64,000 nucleotides of DNA from Smallanthus sonchifolius (taxonomy: Eukaryota > Streptophyta > Magnoliopsida > Asterales > Asteraceae). Shown here piece by piece: positions 33,177 through 43,445 of this stretch (positions within the stretch are counted from its first letter, which is position 1; the number at the start of each line of letters is the position of its first letter). Under the pieces are notes generated by a model. It made no database searches, was not told the DNA's origin, and saw nothing but the letters and a program-made list of their open reading frames with translations. The stretch covers positions 107,181,501-107,245,500 of the forward strand of contig CM042021.1 in assembly GCA_023525975.1 (NCBI GenBank). Reading direction: 5' to 3'. The position numbers were made by a program, and so were the translations under genes.

Positions 33177-35050
33177 TTTTTTTTTTTTTTTTTTTGAACA
33201 GAAAAGCTTGCATTCAATCAAAAAAAGCACCAAACCAGTGAGGCACTAGTTGAGCCAAAATTACATACAATCCTCATTTACACCAACACAACTTTTATAC
33301 CATACAATACCCATGTCTCTAACCTCAAATCTCGAAACTTTGCCCTTACCCGCAGGCTTAAGAAGGTTTCTTCTTGCACGTCCTCCACGATTTTTGTTCC
33401 GGAGAACGGTTTCCCACTAAATATTTTGTTGTTCCGGTGCACCCATAATCTCCACAGAGCTGTCATTATGACGCAAAAGATCGCCTTCTTCCTCCTTGTC
33501 TCTATCGCCATGTCCTTGGTTTGATCCAGCAAGTCCCTAACCGAGTTGCAATTGGCTAAGTGCGGCGCTCCGACCCATCTACCGATTGCCCACCACACCG
33601 ATTTTGCAACTAGGCAAGACACCAACATATGATCCGCCGAATCCTCCGCTATCCCGCAAAGTGGACATCTGGTACCCCATGTGTTGACCCCCCGTTTGAC
33701 TAACTGATCTTTAGTCAGGATCCTACCATCTATAGCTCTCCAAGTGAATGTGTTTGCTTTAGGTATTGCCCAGTTACACCACTTCATTGCTGAGTTTTCT
33801 TGTTGTGAGTTTGCCACCTTGTCTAACTCGTCTCACACTACTTTCACTGTGAACTCGGACTCCCCATCCCCTTTCCAAATCCATGAATCTTCGTGATCTC
33901 TAAGGCTATGGCAGCTGAGTAAGTTGAAGAGTGCATCAGATTCAGCCTTCGATTCTTGCTCACTAGGTAAATTATTCCAACTCCATTCCCACACTCTATT
34001 TTGACCAATCCTTTTATAGTATTTCGAAACCATGCCGGTTTTATCCGATGCCAGTTTATAAACCATTGGGAACATTTCTTTTAATGGCATGTTTGTAAGC
34101 CATACATCGTACCAGAAACGAGTTTTATCTCCTTTGCCCATCTTTACTAACAATTTGTCTTGCGCACACACCCCACTTTTATGTAGCTCCTTATCAATGT
34201 TAGCTATATTTTTCCACACCCCCGTTACTCGGTTATCCCTGGGTATCAGCTCTGTCTCCCACTTTTTCCCATGTACAGATAGTATCACTTTTGCCCACAA
34301 TTGATCTTGCTTAGATCTTAACCTCCACCACCATTTCAATAACATGGCCAAGTTCATATGTTTTAAACACCCAATCCCCAATCAACCTCTTCTTTTTGAC
34401 GCCAGCATCCTTTCCCATGCAACCCATCTAATTTTATTTTGATTTGCCGAATTCCCGCCCCATCAAAATTTTCTTCTAATCCCTTCTAAGGTGTTAAGGA
34501 TCTTTACCGGCATCTTATACAGGGACAAGTAATACGATGGTAGGTTCCCAAGCACTGATTTAGCCATAGTTACCCGACCCGCGAACGACATACACCTGGC
34601 CTTCCATTTAGATAGCCGAGAGTTGAACTTGTCTATTACCGGCTTCCAATGAGTCACCCGGTTCATGTTTGCTCCAACCATCATACCCAAATAGTTAATT
34701 GGGAACAACCCCCTGCTACACTTCAATTCATTAGCCACCTTAGTCACGAGCTGCTCTTCCATCCCCACGCCTAAGATTTTACTTTTTTCAAAGCTTACCT
34801 TTAAACCAGAAACAAGGTTGAAACACCGGATTATCCGATTCAAGTTTTTTAGATTTTCCACACTCCCTTCACCAACAAACACCACATCATCTGCATAGAA
34901 CAAATGGGATACTACCGGACCACTATTAGGTAACTGGATACCCTTAAATATGCCTTCCGAAGCCGCCTTCTCCATCATAACGCTAAGGGCCTCCATAGCT
35001 ATTATGAACAAAAAAGGGGACAGCGGATCCCCTTGCCTTAATCCCCTTGG
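33177..35050 (-). mobile_element. 5'-truncated LINE (L1-type), minus strand
   Basis: The left end is a poly-T run (33177-33195), the poly-A tail of a minus-strand retroposon. Coding toward the right gives the end of a non-LTR reverse transcriptase plus its zinc-ribbon C-terminal domain. Homology stops abruptly within the RGLRQGDPLSPFLF motif at about 35050, so more than half of the element, including endonuclease and the RT N terminus, is missing. This is normal for incomplete target-primed reverse transcription. I could not confirm a target duplication. Confidence 0.9.
33278..35050 (-). pseudogene. LINE reverse transcriptase C-terminal part with zf-RVT domain
   Basis: Reading right to left, RT motifs start at GLRQGDPLSPFLF (about 35040) and continue with FYADDVVFVGEGS, the catalytic Asp pair, near 34890. 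The thumb/connection region follows (34463-34900), then MNLAMLLKWWWRLRSKQDQL (about 34360) and the zf-RVT region TFTWRAIDGRILTKDQLVKRG...CPLCGIAEDSADHML at about 33640-33760. A frameshift lies near 34440-34460 and an in-frame TGA near 33833. A normal plant LINE ORF2 is over 1200 residues; about 590 remain. Function would be target-primed reverse transcription in the nucleus, but this copy cannot do it. Confidence 0.9.
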
Positions 35051-35195
35051 GGACGGATGAAATGGATTCTGTACATGAAGTTGAGGGTATGAAATTGATA
35101 AGTGAATTGGATTCCAAGAGAAGAGTTCTTTGCATTGTTAGTGTCATGGTTTGCTGTATTATCTGCAATAACTTTAGAGTTTTTTATGATTCTTC

Positions 35196-35196
<1 letters not shown>
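35051..35196. other. Flank of the LINE, unassigned
   Basis: ATGGATTCTGTACATGAAGT and following bases give a short open frame that runs into the TA repeat. No domain; GATAAG occurs on both sides of the LINE but is too short to call a target duplication. Confidence 0.35.

Positions 35197-35247
<51 letters not shown>
35197..35247. repeat. (TA)n microsatellite
   Basis: Uninterrupted TA dinucleotide run of about 48 bp. Confidence 0.95.
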
Positions 35248-35248
<1 letters not shown>

Positions 35249-35251
<3 letters not shown>

Positions 35252-35585
35252 GGCCCAACTTGTATTATTCATTTATCCTATTAACCTACTTAAAAATTAA
35301 AAAGGCTCACTACTTGTATTATTCATTTATCCTATTAACCCACTTAAAAATTAAAAAAAGGCCCAGTACTTGTATTATCCATTTATCCTATTAACTCACT
35401 TACAAATAAAAAAGCCCCACTACTTGTATTATCCATTTATTCTAATAACTCACTTAGGAATTAAAAAAGACCCACTACTTGTATTATCCATTTATCCTAT
35501 TAACCACTTAGAAATTAAAAAAAGACACACTAATTGTATTATCCATTTATCATATTAACCCGCTTATAAATTAAAAAAGGTCCAC
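35249..35585. repeat. 55-bp tandem repeat, six copies
   Basis: TTGTATTATYCATTTATCCT followed by ATTAACYCACTTAAAAATTAAAAAAGGCCCACTAC. The TGTATT landmark falls at 35261, 35315, 35371, 35425, 35480 and 35535. Open frames here are repeat artefacts. Confidence 0.93.
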
Positions 35586-35755
35586 TAGATTTTTTCAAAC
35601 TTATTACAAAAGGCACGCTACTTGTATTAAAAAATTCGTTAATCATTATGTATGATTGTTAATCGTTATTCGTTTGTTGTAGTTTTTTATTATGCCATTA
35701 TAAGTTTATATTATGGGGCCCGTTTTTTTTTTACATGTCCCGGACCCAAAACATT

Positions 35756-35965
35756 TTGAGGATTCTCAGGACCAGCACTCATTGATCCAAATTGACGTTC
35801 AAAAAATATAAATTTCAAAAATAAACTCAATAAAATAATAATAATAATAAAAAAAGAATAATAATAATATAATAGTAATAGTAATAATAATAGTAGTAGT
35901 AATAATAATAATAATAATAATAGTAAAAAGAATAATAATAATAATGGTGGTGGTGGTGGTGGTGA
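35756..35965. repeat. Complete copy of a dispersed repeat ending in trinucleotide runs
   Basis: GAGGATTCTCAGGACCAGC...TCATTGATCCAAATTG, then AAAATATAAATTTCAAAAATAAACTCAATAAAA, then (AAT/AGT)n and (GGT)6. The second copy (36187-36304 plus 40298-40398) is split by the fold-back pair. Confidence 0.85.
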
Positions 35966-36021
35966 GTTTCAAATTTGAACACGAAAGTTTATTATCTAAT
36001 CATAATGTTTCAAATATAAAC

Positions 36022-36117
36022 TCAAGGCGGTCATTCAAATAAAGCGGTCATCCTCCAAAATCCAACTTAAACTGGTCATTCAAATAAAGCGGTCATCCTC
36101 CAAAATCCACCAACTTA
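36022..36117. repeat. 45-bp tandem duplication
   Basis: GGTCATTCAAATAAAGCGGT followed by CATCCTCCAAAATCCA occurs twice in a row. Confidence 0.85.
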
Positions 36118-36186
36118 AACCGTTGTAGATGATAAGTAAATATATAAACCGTTGTAAAATAGGTTTCATAAATAAAACGTTTTCTA

Positions 36187-36304
36187 AACCGATGAGGATT
36201 CTCAGGACCAGCCCTGCCCGTCATTGATCCAAATTGTCGTTCAAAAAATATAAATTTCAAAAATAAACTCAATAAAATAATAATAAAAAGAATAATAATA
36301 ATAA
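36187..36304. repeat. Left half of the split dispersed repeat
   Basis: GAGGATTCTCAGGACCAGCC through AATAATAATAATAA matches 35756-35870 and stops where the first fold-back element starts. The right half is at 40298-40398. Confidence 0.85.
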
Positions 36305-38545
36305 TAGGTTCATGTAAAAAGGATTTTAATTGTAAGAAGGGTGAGAAGGATTTGGGACCATTAGATTAAATTATAGAAAAGATTTAATGGTTGATATTAA
36401 ATTGTAGGAGAAAAAGTTGTTACAAGGGTATTTTAGTCTTGGCCACTTTTGTTGACTTTTTATCAAGTTCCCCCCTCATTTTAAAACGTTCATAACTTTT
36501 ATATACGACATTATTTTTTCAAAAAAATTATACCATAAAAACGAGCGTTTTTTTATCTTTAAAACGAGTATAGTGTCGTTATAAACAAAAACAATTTTTT
36601 TTTTACGTTTTTCAGCTCATTGTATAATTATTCAGGTCAATGTGTAATACAAGTTCATTGTGTAATACAAGTTCATTGTGTAATACAAGTTCAATGTGTA
36701 ATACAAGTTCATTGTGTAATACAAGTTCATTGCGTAATACCACGTTTGGTCATTGTGTAATACAAGTTCATTGTGTTATATGTATTTATCATTGTGTTTT
36801 ATGTTGTCCAACTCATTGTGTAGTTAGTTAGGTCATTGTGTAATACAAGTTTATCGTATAATACAAGTTCATTGTGTAATACAAGTTCATTGTGTAATAC
36901 AAGTTCATTGTGTTATACAAGTTCAATGTGTAATACAAGTTCATTGTGTTATATGCATTTATCATTGTGTTTTACGTTTTCCAGCTCATTGTGTATTACA
37001 AGTTCATCGTGTAATACAAGTTCATCGTGTAATACAAGTTCATCGTATAATACAAGTTCATTGTGTAATACCACGACTGGTCATTGTGTAATATCTGGTC
37101 ATTGTGTAATACAAGTTCATTATGTAATTAGTCAAGTCATTGTGTAATACAAGTTCATTGTGTAATACAAGTTCAATGTGTAATACAAGTTCATTGTGTT
37201 ATATGTATTTATCATAGTGTTTTACGTTTTCCAGCTCATTGTGTAGTTAGTCAGGTCATTATGTAATACAAGTTCATCGTGTAATACAAGTTCATTGTGT
37301 AATACAAGTTCATTGTGTAATACCACGTCTGGTCATTGTGTAATATCTGGTCATTGTGTAATACAAGTTCATTGTGTAATTAGTCAAGTCATTGTGTAAT
37401 ACAAGTTCGTTGTGTAATACAAGTTCATTGTGTTATACAAGTTCAATGTGTAATACAAGTTCATTATGTTATATGTATTTATCATTGTGTTTTACGTTTT
37501 TCAGCACATTGTGTAGTTAGTAAGGTCATTGTGTAATACAAGTTCATCGTGTAATACAAGTTCATCGTGTAATACAAGTTCATCGTGTAATACAAGTTCA
37601 TTGTGTAATACCACGTCTGGTCATTGTGTAATATCTGGTCATTGTGTAATACAAGTTCATTATGTAATTAGTCAAGTCATTGTGTAATACAAGTTCATTG
37701 TGTAATACAAGTTCAATGTGTAATACAAGTTCATTGTGTTATATGTATTTATCATAGTGTTTTACGTTTTCTAGCTCATTGTGTAGTTAGTCAGGTCATT
37801 ATGTAATACAAGTTCATCGTGTAATACAAGTTCATTGTGTAATACAAGTTCATTGTGTAATACCACGTCTGGTCATTGTGTAATATCTGGTCATTGTGTA
37901 ATACAAGTTCATTGTGTAATACAAGTTCATTGTGTAATTAGTCAAGTCATTGTGTAATACAAGTTCGTTGTGTAATACAAGTTCATTGTGTTATACAAGT
38001 TCAATGTGTAATACAAGTTCATTATGTTATATGTATTTATCATTGTGTTTTAAGTTTTTCAGCTCATTGTGTAGTTAGTAAGGTCATTGTGTAATACAAG
38101 TTCATCGTGTAATACAAGTTAATGGTGTAATACAAGTTCATTGTGTAATACAAGTTCATTGTGTAATTAGCCAGGTCATTGTGTAATACAAGTTCATTGT
38201 GTCAAATATTTTTCATCATTGTGTTATATGTTTTCATCATTGTGTTTTACGTTTTCCAGCTCATTGTGTAATTCGCTCATTATTGTGTAATTCGCTCAAA
38301 TATGTCAGGTCATTGTGTAATATGCTCATTATTGTGTAATATCAGGTCTGATCATTGTGTAATATCAGACCTTGTATTACACATTGACTTGGTGTATTAC
38401 ACATTGACCTGGTGTATTACACATTGACCAGGTATATTACACATTGACCATTATGCCCTCCCTTTAAAAATAATAAAATGACACATGTCAAGCTTAGAAT
38501 CCTTCTTACCCTTCTTATTTTTAAAACCCTTTTTACTATAACCTA
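36305..38545. mobile_element. Fold-back element 1 filled with 18-bp minisatellite
   Basis: The left end TAGGTTCATGTAAAAAGG-ATTTTAATTGTAAGAAGGGTGAGAAGGAT is the inverted match of the right end, which on the complement reads TAGGTTATAGTAAAAAGGGT and then continues AAGAAGGGTAAGAAGGAT, about 50 bp of terminal inverted repeat. The interior begins with a 320-bp unique part (36350-36630) and then over 1.7 kb of an 18-bp minisatellite. It has no transposase. The element lies in an (AAT)n run, so target-duplication length cannot be read exactly. Family unknown; a non-autonomous DNA transposon is the simplest reading. Confidence 0.75.
36632..38450. repeat. 18-bp minisatellite array in element 1, with orientation flip
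   Basis: The unit AAGTTCATTGTGTAATAC recurs dozens of times with variants (TCATCG, TCAATG) and higher-order blocks containing CCACGTCTGGTCATTGTGTAAT and GTTTTACGTTTTCCAGCTCA. At 38344-38372 the hairpin AGGTCTGAT...ATCAGACCT marks a flip. From there to 38450 the units are in reverse orientation (GTATTACACATTGACCTGG). Confidence 0.92.
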
Positions 38546-38558
38546 ACCCTAATAATAA

Positions 38559-40297
38559 TAGGTTCATGTAAAAAGGATTTTAATTGTAAGAAGGGTGAGA
38601 AGGATTTGGGACTATTAGATTAAATTGTAGAAAAGATTTAATGGTTGATATTAAATTGTAGGAGAAAAAGTTGTTACAAGGGTATTTTAGTCTTGGCCAC
38701 TTTTGTTGACTTTTTATCAAGTTCCCCCCTCATTTTAAAACGTTCATAACTTTTATATACGACATTATTTTTTCAAAAAAATTACACCAAAAAAACGAGC
38801 GTTTTTTTATCTTTAAAACGAGTATAGTGTCGTTATAAACAAAAACAATTTTTTTTACGTTTTTCAGCTCATTGTATAATTATTCAGGTCAATGTGTAAT
38901 ACAAGTTCATTGTGTAATACAAGTTCATTGTGTAATACAAGTTCAATGTGTAATATAAGTTCATTGTGTAATACAAGTTCATTGCGTAATACCACGTTTG
39001 GTCATTGTGTAATACAAGTTCATTGTGTTATATGTATTTATCATTGTGTTTTATGTTGTCCAACTCATTGTGTAGTTAGTTAGGTCATTGTGTAATACAA
39101 GTTTATCGTATAATACAAGTTCATTATGTAATACAAGTTCATTGTGTTATACAAGTTCAATGTGTAATACAAGTTCATTGTGTTATATGCATTTATCATT
39201 GTGTTTTACGTTTTCCAGCTCATTGTGTATTACAAGTTCATCGTGTAATACAAGTTCATCGTGTAATACAAGTTCATCGTGTAATACAAGTTCATTGTGT
39301 CATACCACGTCTGGTCATTGTGTAATATCTGGTCATTGTGTAATACAAGTTCATTATGTAATTAGTCAAGTCATTGTGTAATACAAGTTCATTGTGTAAT
39401 ACAAGTTCAATGTGTAATACAAGTTCATTGTGTTATATGTATTTATCATAGTGTTTTACGTTTTTCAGCTCATTGTGTAGTTAGTCAGGTCATTATGTAA
39501 TACAAGTTCATCGTGTAATACAAGTTCATTGTGTAATACAAGTTCATTGTGTAATACCACGTCTGGTCATTGTGTAATATCTGGTCATTGTGTAATACAA
39601 GTTCATTGTGTAATACAAGTTCATTGTGTAATTAGTCAAGTCATTGTGTAATACAAGTTCGTTGTGTAATACAAGTTCATTGTGTTATACAAGTTCAATG
39701 TGTAATACAAGTTCATTATGTTATATGTATTTATCATTGTGTTTTACGTTTTTCAGCTCATTGTGTAGTTAGTAAGGTCATTGTGTAATACAAGTTCATC
39801 GTGTAATACAAGTTAATGGTGTAATATAAGTTCATTGTGTAATACAAGTTCATTGTGTAATTAGCCAGGTCATTGTGTAATACAAGTTCATTATGTAATA
39901 CAAGTTCATTGTGTCAAATATTTTTCATCATTGTGTTATATGTTTTCATCATTGTGTTTTACGTTTTCCAGCTCATTGTGTAATTCGCTCATTATTGTGT
40001 AATTCGCTCAAATATGTCAGGTCATTGTGTAATATGCTCATTATTGTGTAATATCAGGTCTGATCATTGTGTAATATCATACCTTGTATTACACATTGAC
40101 TTGGTGTATTACACATTGACCTGGTGTATTACACATTGACCTGGTATATTACACATTGACCTGGTATATTACACATTGACCAGGTATATTACACATTGAC
40201 CATTATGCCCTCCCTTTAAAAATAATAAAATGACACATGTCAAGCTTAGAATCCTTCTTACCCTTTTTATTTTTAAAACCCTTTTTACTATAACCTA
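38559..40297. mobile_element. Fold-back element 2, near-identical neighbour of element 1
   Basis: Same ends, same 320-bp unique part (differences such as GGGACCATTAG to GGGACTATTAG) and the same flipped right end as 36305-38545, but about 500 bp shorter because higher-order blocks of the minisatellite are missing. Only ACCCTAATAATAA separates the two copies. Either a tandem duplication or two insertions into the same microsatellite. Confidence 0.75.
38887..40203. repeat. 18-bp minisatellite array in element 2
   Basis: Same units as in element 1. The reverse-oriented tail at 40083-40203 has two more GTATATTACACATTGACC units than element 1. Confidence 0.92.
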
Positions 40298-40398
40298 ACC
40301 TTATAACAGTAATAGTAATAATAATAGTAGTAATAATAATAATAATAATAGTAAAAAGAAGAATAATAATGGTGGTGGTGGTGGTGGCGGCGGCGGCA
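40298..40398. repeat. Right half of the split dispersed repeat
   Basis: AACAGTAATAGTAATAATAATAG through (GGT)n(GGC)n matches the end of 35756-35965 and completes the copy begun at 36187. Confidence 0.8.
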
Positions 40399-40998
40399 AT
40401 TTTCATATTCTATAACCTATAGATTTTGACAGTGGTATTAACAGTAAACTCCTCTGGTTGGTTGAAGTGGGCAGCAAGGTCACGTGGCTGCATTTGATTG
40501 CTTCCCTTTTTTTTTTCCTTCAACGAAATTGTAAATTGCTATACAATAAGAGCACTTAAATATGATAAGTTAACGTTAAGGGCCAATAGCCCAGCAGGTG
40601 AGGACGCCTCCCTTAAGCTACCCTCGACGTCATCCATCTGGGTGGATTTGTTTTTAACAGTTTTTTACCTTTTTTTTTAGCAATTTTTTTCTTTTTTAGT
40701 GCCTTTTAACTTTTTTTTTGACTTTCCCGCAGCGTAGCGCGGGCATGACGTATTTTGTTTTACTTTTTTTTTTAATGAAATTTGGTTTATTTTGGTTTTT
40801 TGTTTCGGTAGTAAGCCACCTTATATTTTCCTTATTTTTTCGTTATATTTTTTTACATTACACATTTTAACGCTCCCGTTTTGTTATAATTTAATGCTAG
40901 CTACGGCACCGCCGCGGAGCGTGGGGTGTACTCTTCTCTACAAACTAACATTAATTTTGTAAAAATGAGAAAAAGAACCGTATGACTGTTTATCATAA
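40399..40998. other. Unassigned spacer with GC-rich hairpin
   Basis: No gene. CCCGCAGCGTAGCGCGGG (40726-40743) forms a hairpin, and a related GC patch CCGCCGCGGAGCGTGGGG is at about 40907. T-rich runs are frequent. Such hairpins occur near Helitron ends, but I see no convincing CTRR terminus. Confidence 0.4.
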
Positions 40999-41003
40999 GT
41001 AGG

Positions 41004-42736
41004 TGAAAGAACCCAAACCAGGTACCTCTCATAGTTGACAAACATTGCATAAACATAGCTCTTAAACTTTGAATTAAACATTAAACATCAACTGCGGAAG
41101 TCTTGTACGAAATTCAAAGTTAACAAAAACTTTAAACATAACATTGTTCATCATTCATAAACTAAAGATAACGGGGATGTCAGTCTTGTCAGCAGCAGCC
41201 ATCCAGCCTTTTTCTCCTAAGCCCTTGCGGCTTCATATCTTATTCTTTCCTTTGCTACCTGATTTGCATACTAAAATAGTCAGCTAACGCTGGTGAGTTC
41301 AATTTTACATCTTTTAGCATAAAAACATTTATTTCTCATGTCAATCATATAAAAACTTATTTAATGAAAAACATTCTTTATACTACTAAGTAAAATATAT
41401 TACAATACAATATGTAAATTTATACTTAGTTATTCTTAGCTCTTTCTTAATAAGTCATACATTTATAGTCTACAATCTGATTCTTTCTTTTTCTGGTGTC
41501 CAACAAGGACTTCTCGTGTCCATAAAGGACTTCTCAGCGAGTATTGTTCCCTAAGGCTCATCGTCCAAAGGCCGATACTCACAATTGTGTCCACAAGGGA
41601 CTTCTCAGGTAACCGCCGTCACCCCTTTATACTAGTTGTACAACATCCCCAACCGACCACCACCGTGGCCCCTCGCTGCTGCCCGTCCCTGTCGCGCGCA
41701 ACCAACTCGTTGCCGACCGCCTAACGTGCCCATACCACCACTACAGCCGACCACCGTCATCTCCCTCACCACGTCGCCGGCCGTGAACATGAAACCCAAA
41801 ACCCTAGCATATTCCCGAAGCAAGAAATATATTAACAAGGTTCGGAGGTTACCTCACGCGTTGGTGTGCTCCTTCCTTGCTAACGCCGCCACAAGTCTGA
41901 TGTGCCACCACCGCGGTGCCCCTCCTTCCTTCTTCGACGACTCCTCTCTCTCTATCTCTCTCTTACTGCCGTCGCACAAGGTCAAGCCAAAAATGGCTTT
42001 GGGTTTTTCAATAGTTTGCTTATATACGTCATAGAGTTACATCCGGGTCCTCGCCTTTTCTAAACCGCTTGTTTTTAACTTGCACTGCTTAATAATGACC
42101 ATTCGGGTCCATTTCGGTAATTAAATGTACCTCTTTCGACTAACCCTACTCATTACTTTGATAAATACGGATTTAGGTCGTCCACCAACCCGAATTGCAA
42201 GCTTCTAGATTTCTGGGAAGTTACACATCGTGAAGCTCACCACTACCAATTTCCTTCGTCTGCTACTGCCGGAGCTATGGCAGCAGCTCTTAAACCCCCA
42301 CTACAGCTCCTCGTCCACTTCGAACTATCATTGTTGTCACGAACCTCTCTCAGATCCTTCACCGCTGCCGTGAGGTGCTATCCATCATCGTTCCCGTGTG
42401 CTTGCAGCGGAACTGGTCTTCTTCATGTAAACCAAGCAAAGGTGATGCAAGATTGGCCGAATTAGGGTTTGGCGAGGGTGAAGGAGCCGGGATTGCAGGT
42501 CGGCGAGAGAGAGAAGAATGGGATTGGAAAAACGGGTGTGGCGGCTGAAATAGGGAAATATGGTTTAGGTTTTAAATAAATTTTTCATTCTTACCCCCTT
42601 GTCTCTGGATAAATTACACTATCAGCCTTTTTAATGGATTAGATGATGAAGTAAAATACCAAATTTTCATTCTTTGACAATCTCCGTTCTAAACAAAGTC
42701 TCAGGTTTTATGTAAAAGAATTTTCGGGATGTTACA
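41004..42736 (-). repeat. 3' LTR (left) of the second LARD-type element, mosaic
   Basis: 41004-41648 and 42229-42736 match the right LTR. 41649-42228 does not, is GC-richer, and ends with TTCTGGGAAGTTACA (42225), which itself looks like an LTR terminus. Coding-like frames on both strands of 41632-42034 have no recognisable domain. Confidence 0.85.
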
Positions 42737-42775
42737 AGTCTACCATCCTTATAAGAATTTCGTCCTCGAAATTCG
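42737..42775 (-). other. Polypurine-tract region of the second LARD-type element
   Basis: On the minus strand AATTTCGAGGACGAAATTCT is followed by AAGGATGGTAGACT and the LTR start TGTAACATCC. Confidence 0.8.
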
Positions 42776-43276
42776 GTGTCTCTTATAAAAACATTAAACT
42801 TTTCACCTCATGACTAAGTAGTCTCTTAGTTTCCTGTGAATTTACTTGTTCTGCTTCATGAAAGTGAAACGAACATTCGATGTCACACGTGAACTGCATG
42901 TAGTTAGGGTTTTCATGTCACTACTACCTCTTCCTCTTTGTAATGAACATTTCGGATGTCATATTGAATAGTATATCCTATTTTACTCTTATGCACATCT
43001 CTTGGGAGGACTTCACTCTGATCCACCAAGCACTTGCGTGGATTTGTCATGTTGAGCGGGCCACGAACTCCTTTCAACATTTAAGAATCCTAGTATTTTG
43101 TGTAACTTGTCTACTCTGTTCTTTAGGAGGGTTTTTTTATTAATCTCCTTCTAAACCGTTTCGGTTATTATGGGTACCCCATAAGCTATCCTTGGTGCGT
43201 TCGCCATCGAAATAACATACCATGTCATCCCCGAATGATTCATACTATACTGTTCCCAAGTGAGTCCAACATTCTC

Positions 43277-43445
43277 GTCCCCAAAGGAACCATATCGTTT
43301 CATTCCCGAAGGAACCTTATCGTTTCGTTCCCGAAGGAACCTTATCATTTCGTTCCCGAAGGAACCTTATCGTTTCGCTCCAGAAGGAACCATATTGTTT
43401 CGTTCCATAAGGAACCTTATTGTTTCGTTCCCGAAGGAACCATAT
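43277..43445. repeat. 25-bp tandem repeat, seven copies
   Basis: TTCCCGAAGGAACCTTATCG plus TTTCG; landmarks at 43303, 43328 and so on every 25 bp. Each unit contains TTCC..GGAA inverted arms. Overlapping frames in two phases are artefacts. Confidence 0.92.

Noticed and set aside
35051..35085. LINE target-site duplication GATAAG
   Set aside because: Only six bases match and the placement relative to the LINE 5' break is inconsistent, so it may be chance.
36640..37147. Open frames encoding Cys-Asn-Thr-Ser-Ser repeats (also 38892-39381)
   Set aside because: They are the 18-bp minisatellite read in one of three open phases (18 is divisible by 3). The peptide periodicity is a consequence of the DNA repeat, and no start context or domain is present.
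40580..40640. Possible tRNA or small RNA in GCCAATAGCCCAGCAGGTGA
   Set aside because: No cloverleaf or box B could be formed; a single short GC-balanced patch is not enough.
41632..42034. Overlapping frames on both strands (Pro/Arg-rich) as a gene
   Set aside because: They lie in the GC-rich middle of an LTR, are open on both strands because of composition, and show no domain.
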